A DNA stretch of 64,000 nucleotides, taken from assembly GCA_963781705.1 (NCBI GenBank), contig CAWAGP010000010.1, positions 62,001-126,000 on the forward strand, given 5' to 3'. The notes beneath the pieces are model-generated. The model saw only the letters and a list, made by a program, of their open reading frames with translations, was not told the DNA's origin and did no database searches. Positions 62,402 through 64,000 of the stretch are shown in pieces; the stretch's first letter is position 1, and every line of letters starts with the position of its first letter. A program made the translations under genes and the position numbers. Origin of the DNA: JALYGJ01 sp963781705. Lineage in GTDB: Bacteria > Chloroflexota > Limnocylindria > Limnocylindrales > CSP1-4.

Positions 62402-63535
62402 ATGCTGCACAACTCGTTCCGCCTGTTCACCATCCGCGGCATCGAGGTCGGCATTCACTACAGCTGGTTATTCATCTTCGGGCTGCTGACCTGGTCGCTC
62501 GGCTCGTACGTCTTCCCACAGGACTACCTTGCCAATGGGTTGCGGCCGCTGCCGGCAGCGGAGTACTGGCTGCTTGGCGCGCTCACGACCATCCTCATGT
62601 TCGTCTCGGTGCTCATCCATGAGCTGGCGCATTCCTTCGTCGCGCGCGCCCGCGGCCTGGACGCGCGGTCGATCACGCTGTTCATCTTCGGCGGCGTGTC
62701 GAACCTGTCGGGCGAGGCCAAGGAGGCCTCGACCGAGTTCCTGATCGCCATCGTCGGCCCGCTGACCAGCTTCGCACTGGCCGGCCTCAGCTTCGGCATC
62801 GCGTCCGTCATCGATGAGCCGCGCATCGACCTGGTCGCCAGTTACCTGCTGTACATCAACCTGGTGCTGGGCCTGTTCAACCTCGTGCCCGGCTTTCCGC
62901 TCGACGGCGGCCGGGTGCTGCGCGCGGTGCTGTGGACGGCCCTCGGCAATGTCCGCCGGGCGACCGAGTGGGCTGGCAACGTGGGCAAGCTGGTGGCGTG
63001 GGGCATGTTCGCGCTGGGCCTGCTGTTCCTGTTCCAGGGCGACGTGATCAGTGGCATCTGGCTGGCGGCGATCGCCTGGTTCTTGCACAACGCTGCGTCG
63101 GACAGCGTTCAGCACATGGTCTTCGAGACGCGCCTGCGCCGCGTCCGCGCGGCGGACATCGTCGAGCACGACAGCACCACCGCGCCGCCGGGCATCTCGG
63201 TCGCGGAGCTGATCGAGCAGTACGTGCTGCCCACGAACCGCCGCGCGGTGGCCGTCGCCGACAACGGCCGGCTGGTCGGCATCGTGACGGTCGGCGACAT
63301 CATGCACGTGCCGGTCGAGCAGCGCACCCGGGTGGCTGTGGCGGAGATCATGAGCGGTCACGAGGGGCTGTTCACAATCCGCGCCGACACGCGTGCTCAG
63401 GATGCCGTCGAACTCCTCGCTGAGCACGATCTCGAGCAGGTGCCGGTAATGGATGGCGACCGTTTCATCGGTCTGCTGACGCGCGGCGACGTGATGCGCC
63501 AGCTGCAGCTGCGCGAGGCGCTCAACGTCGGATAG
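62402..63535 (+). CDS. Site-2-protease-family zinc metalloprotease (M50) with CBS-domain pair
   Basis: From the ATG at 62402 the product is 377 aa. Six transmembrane helices hold HELAH (about 73-77), the zinc motif, and NLVPGFPLDGGRVL, whose Asp is the third ligand. GGVSNLSGEAKEASTEF between them is typical of the SpoIVFB-like class. C-terminal CBS domains (about 245-370) read NRRAVAVADNGRLVGIVTVGDI and LEQVPVMDGDRFIGLLTRGDV. It cuts transmembrane substrates, with activity likely tuned by nucleotides bound to CBS. It is divergent from rpiB. Confidence 0.93.
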   Translation: MLHNSFRLFTIRGIEVGIHYSWLFIFGLLTWSLGSYVFPQDYLANGLRPLPAAEYWLLGALTTILMFVSVLIHELAHSFVARARGLDARSITLFIFGGVSNLSGEAKEASTEFLIAIVGPLTSFALAGLSFGIASVIDEPRIDLVASYLLYINLVLGLFNLVPGFPLDGGRVLRAVLWTALGNVRRATEWAGNVGKLVAWGMFALGLLFLFQGDVISGIWLAAIAWFLHNAASDSVQHMVFETRLRRVRAADIVEHDSTTAPPGISVAELIEQYVLPTNRRAVAVADNGRLVGIVTVGDIMHVPVEQRTRVAVAEIMSGHEGLFTIRADTRAQDAVELLAEHDLEQVPVMDGDRFIGLLTRGDVMRQLQLREALNVG

Positions 63536-63574
63536 CACGGGCTGACTTCGGTCGGCACGAGACCGCCGGCGGAG

Positions 63575-64000
63575 TCAGGCGGGGGGCTCTTCGGTGGCCT
63601 CGTGTGCTGCCTTGGACGCGGCGAACGCCTCGACTATCCATGCCACCGCCTCGTCGGTGTCGTCGGTCACGCGCAGCAGATCGAGGTCGCCAGGCCCGAT
63701 CATCGAGTGCGCGGACAACGTGTCGCGCAGCCAATCGAGCAGCGGCTGCCAGTAACTGCGGTCCCACAGAATGATCGGGAAGTGGTCGATCTTGCCCGTC
63801 TGGACGAGGACCAGCGACTCGCACAGCTCGTCGAGCGTGCCGAAGCCGCCAGGAAAGATCACGAAGCCCTGCGCGTACTTGACGAACATCGTCTTGCGCG
63901 CGAAGAAGTAGCGAAAGTTCAGGGCGAGCGTGCACCACTCGTTCACGTCCTGCTCGTGCGGCAACTCGATGCCCAGGCCGACCGATACGCCGCCGGCCTG
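63575..64000 (-). CDS. LOG-family (TIGR00730) nucleotide phosphoribohydrolase, 5' end beyond the window
   Basis: The visible 141 codons run to the edge of the window without a start: QAGGVSVGLGIELPHEQD enters the core, followed by RYFFARKTMFVKYAQGFVIF and PGGFGTLDELCESLVL, the PGGxGTxxE signature. An internal ATG at 63964 is not the true start. The family includes cytokinin-activating LOG enzymes and the so-called lysine decarboxylases, which in fact cleave nucleoside monophosphates. An Ala/Glu-rich tail ends the protein. Confidence 0.92.
   Translation of the reverse strand, partial: QAGGVSVGLGIELPHEQDVNEWCTLALNFRYFFARKTMFVKYAQGFVIFPGGFGTLDELCESLVLVQTGKIDHFPIILWDRSYWQPLLDWLRDTLSAHSMIGPGDLDLLRVTDDTDEAVAWIVEAFAASKAAHEATEEPPA

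Noticed and set aside
1..64000. CRISPR array or a known anti-phage defence island
   Set aside because: No regularly spaced repeats were seen, and no cas, restriction-modification, toxin-antitoxin or retron-type genes were recognised. The cyclase-ATPase protein at 13787 has signalling domains but no effector partner of a known defence system.

Overview
The window is about 64 kb of very GC-rich, gene-dense bacterial DNA. GTG and TTG starts are common, ATGA/GTGA/TTGA start-stop overlaps link many genes, and only one stretch longer than 300 bp lacks a gene. The gene mix includes Ni superoxide dismutase with its own peptidase, three F420-type luciferase-like oxidoreductases, alpha-glucan phosphorylase with GH57 and GlgA, a fused methylene-THF reductase/homocysteine methyltransferase, KorAB, Pro/Ala-rich lipoproteins and a split molybdenum hydroxylase. 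It fits an aerobic, free-living Chloroflexota (Limnocylindria/Ellin6529-like) or, less likely, an actinobacterium. No rRNA or single-copy marker is present, so the phylum is an inference.

Region by region. 1-8.7 kb: the 3' end of xdhC, an intact IS481-family element inserted exactly at its stop codon, a sugar-epimerase-like gene and an ABM-domain gene. A GntR/FadR regulator with a visible operator follows, then a molybdenum hydroxylase operon (CoxG-like, FAD, 2Fe-2S, two half-size molybdopterin subunits, cupin). 8.7-13.7 kb: PadR regulator, NCS2 nucleobase permease, AsnA, Nudix and unknown genes. 13.8-22 kb: a cyclase-ATPase-TPR signalling protein, lipoproteins, an AlkA-type glycosylase, a degenerate GGDEF protein, an LLM oxidoreductase and a short ArsC-fold gene that lacks a standard start codon. 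22-29.4 kb: a SpoIID/FG-GAP secreted protein, SRPBCC and Rieske proteins, a DUF4349 lipoprotein, an LLM enzyme, and a DHA2 exporter with its MarR regulator. 29.4-35.9 kb: sodX-sodN, azlCD, a TauE-type anion exporter divergent from cysDN, and a LysM protein. 36-44 kb: NTF2-like, TPM-domain membrane protein, the YitJ-type methionine/folate enzyme, a small membrane protein, DUF885 peptidase, LLM and GNAT genes. 44-51.2 kb: alpha-glucan genes (GH57, GlgP, divergent GlgA) continuing into fabI and an ICMT-like gene. 51.2-51.5 kb: a candidate structured RNA with its own promoter. 51.5-55.4 kb: korA-korB between two CBS-domain genes. 55.5-64 kb: an ATP-grasp/esterase/lipoprotein unit, an HtrA-type protease without PDZ behind a direct-repeat operator, tRNA-Gly, a receiver-like protein, a second AlkA, RpiB, an S2P-type protease with CBS domains, and the 3' part of a LOG-family gene.

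The main themes are purine or heterocycle oxidation (molybdenum hydroxylase, XdhC, NCS2 permease), glycogen turnover, sulfate assimilation, oxidative-stress defence and envelope proteolysis. The points most worth following are the structured RNA near 51.3-51.46 kb, the CBS-flanked kor operon, the split molybdopterin subunit with two nearby frameshifts, a repeated pattern of promoters whose predicted start site falls on the start codon, and the direct-repeat box in front of the HtrA gene.
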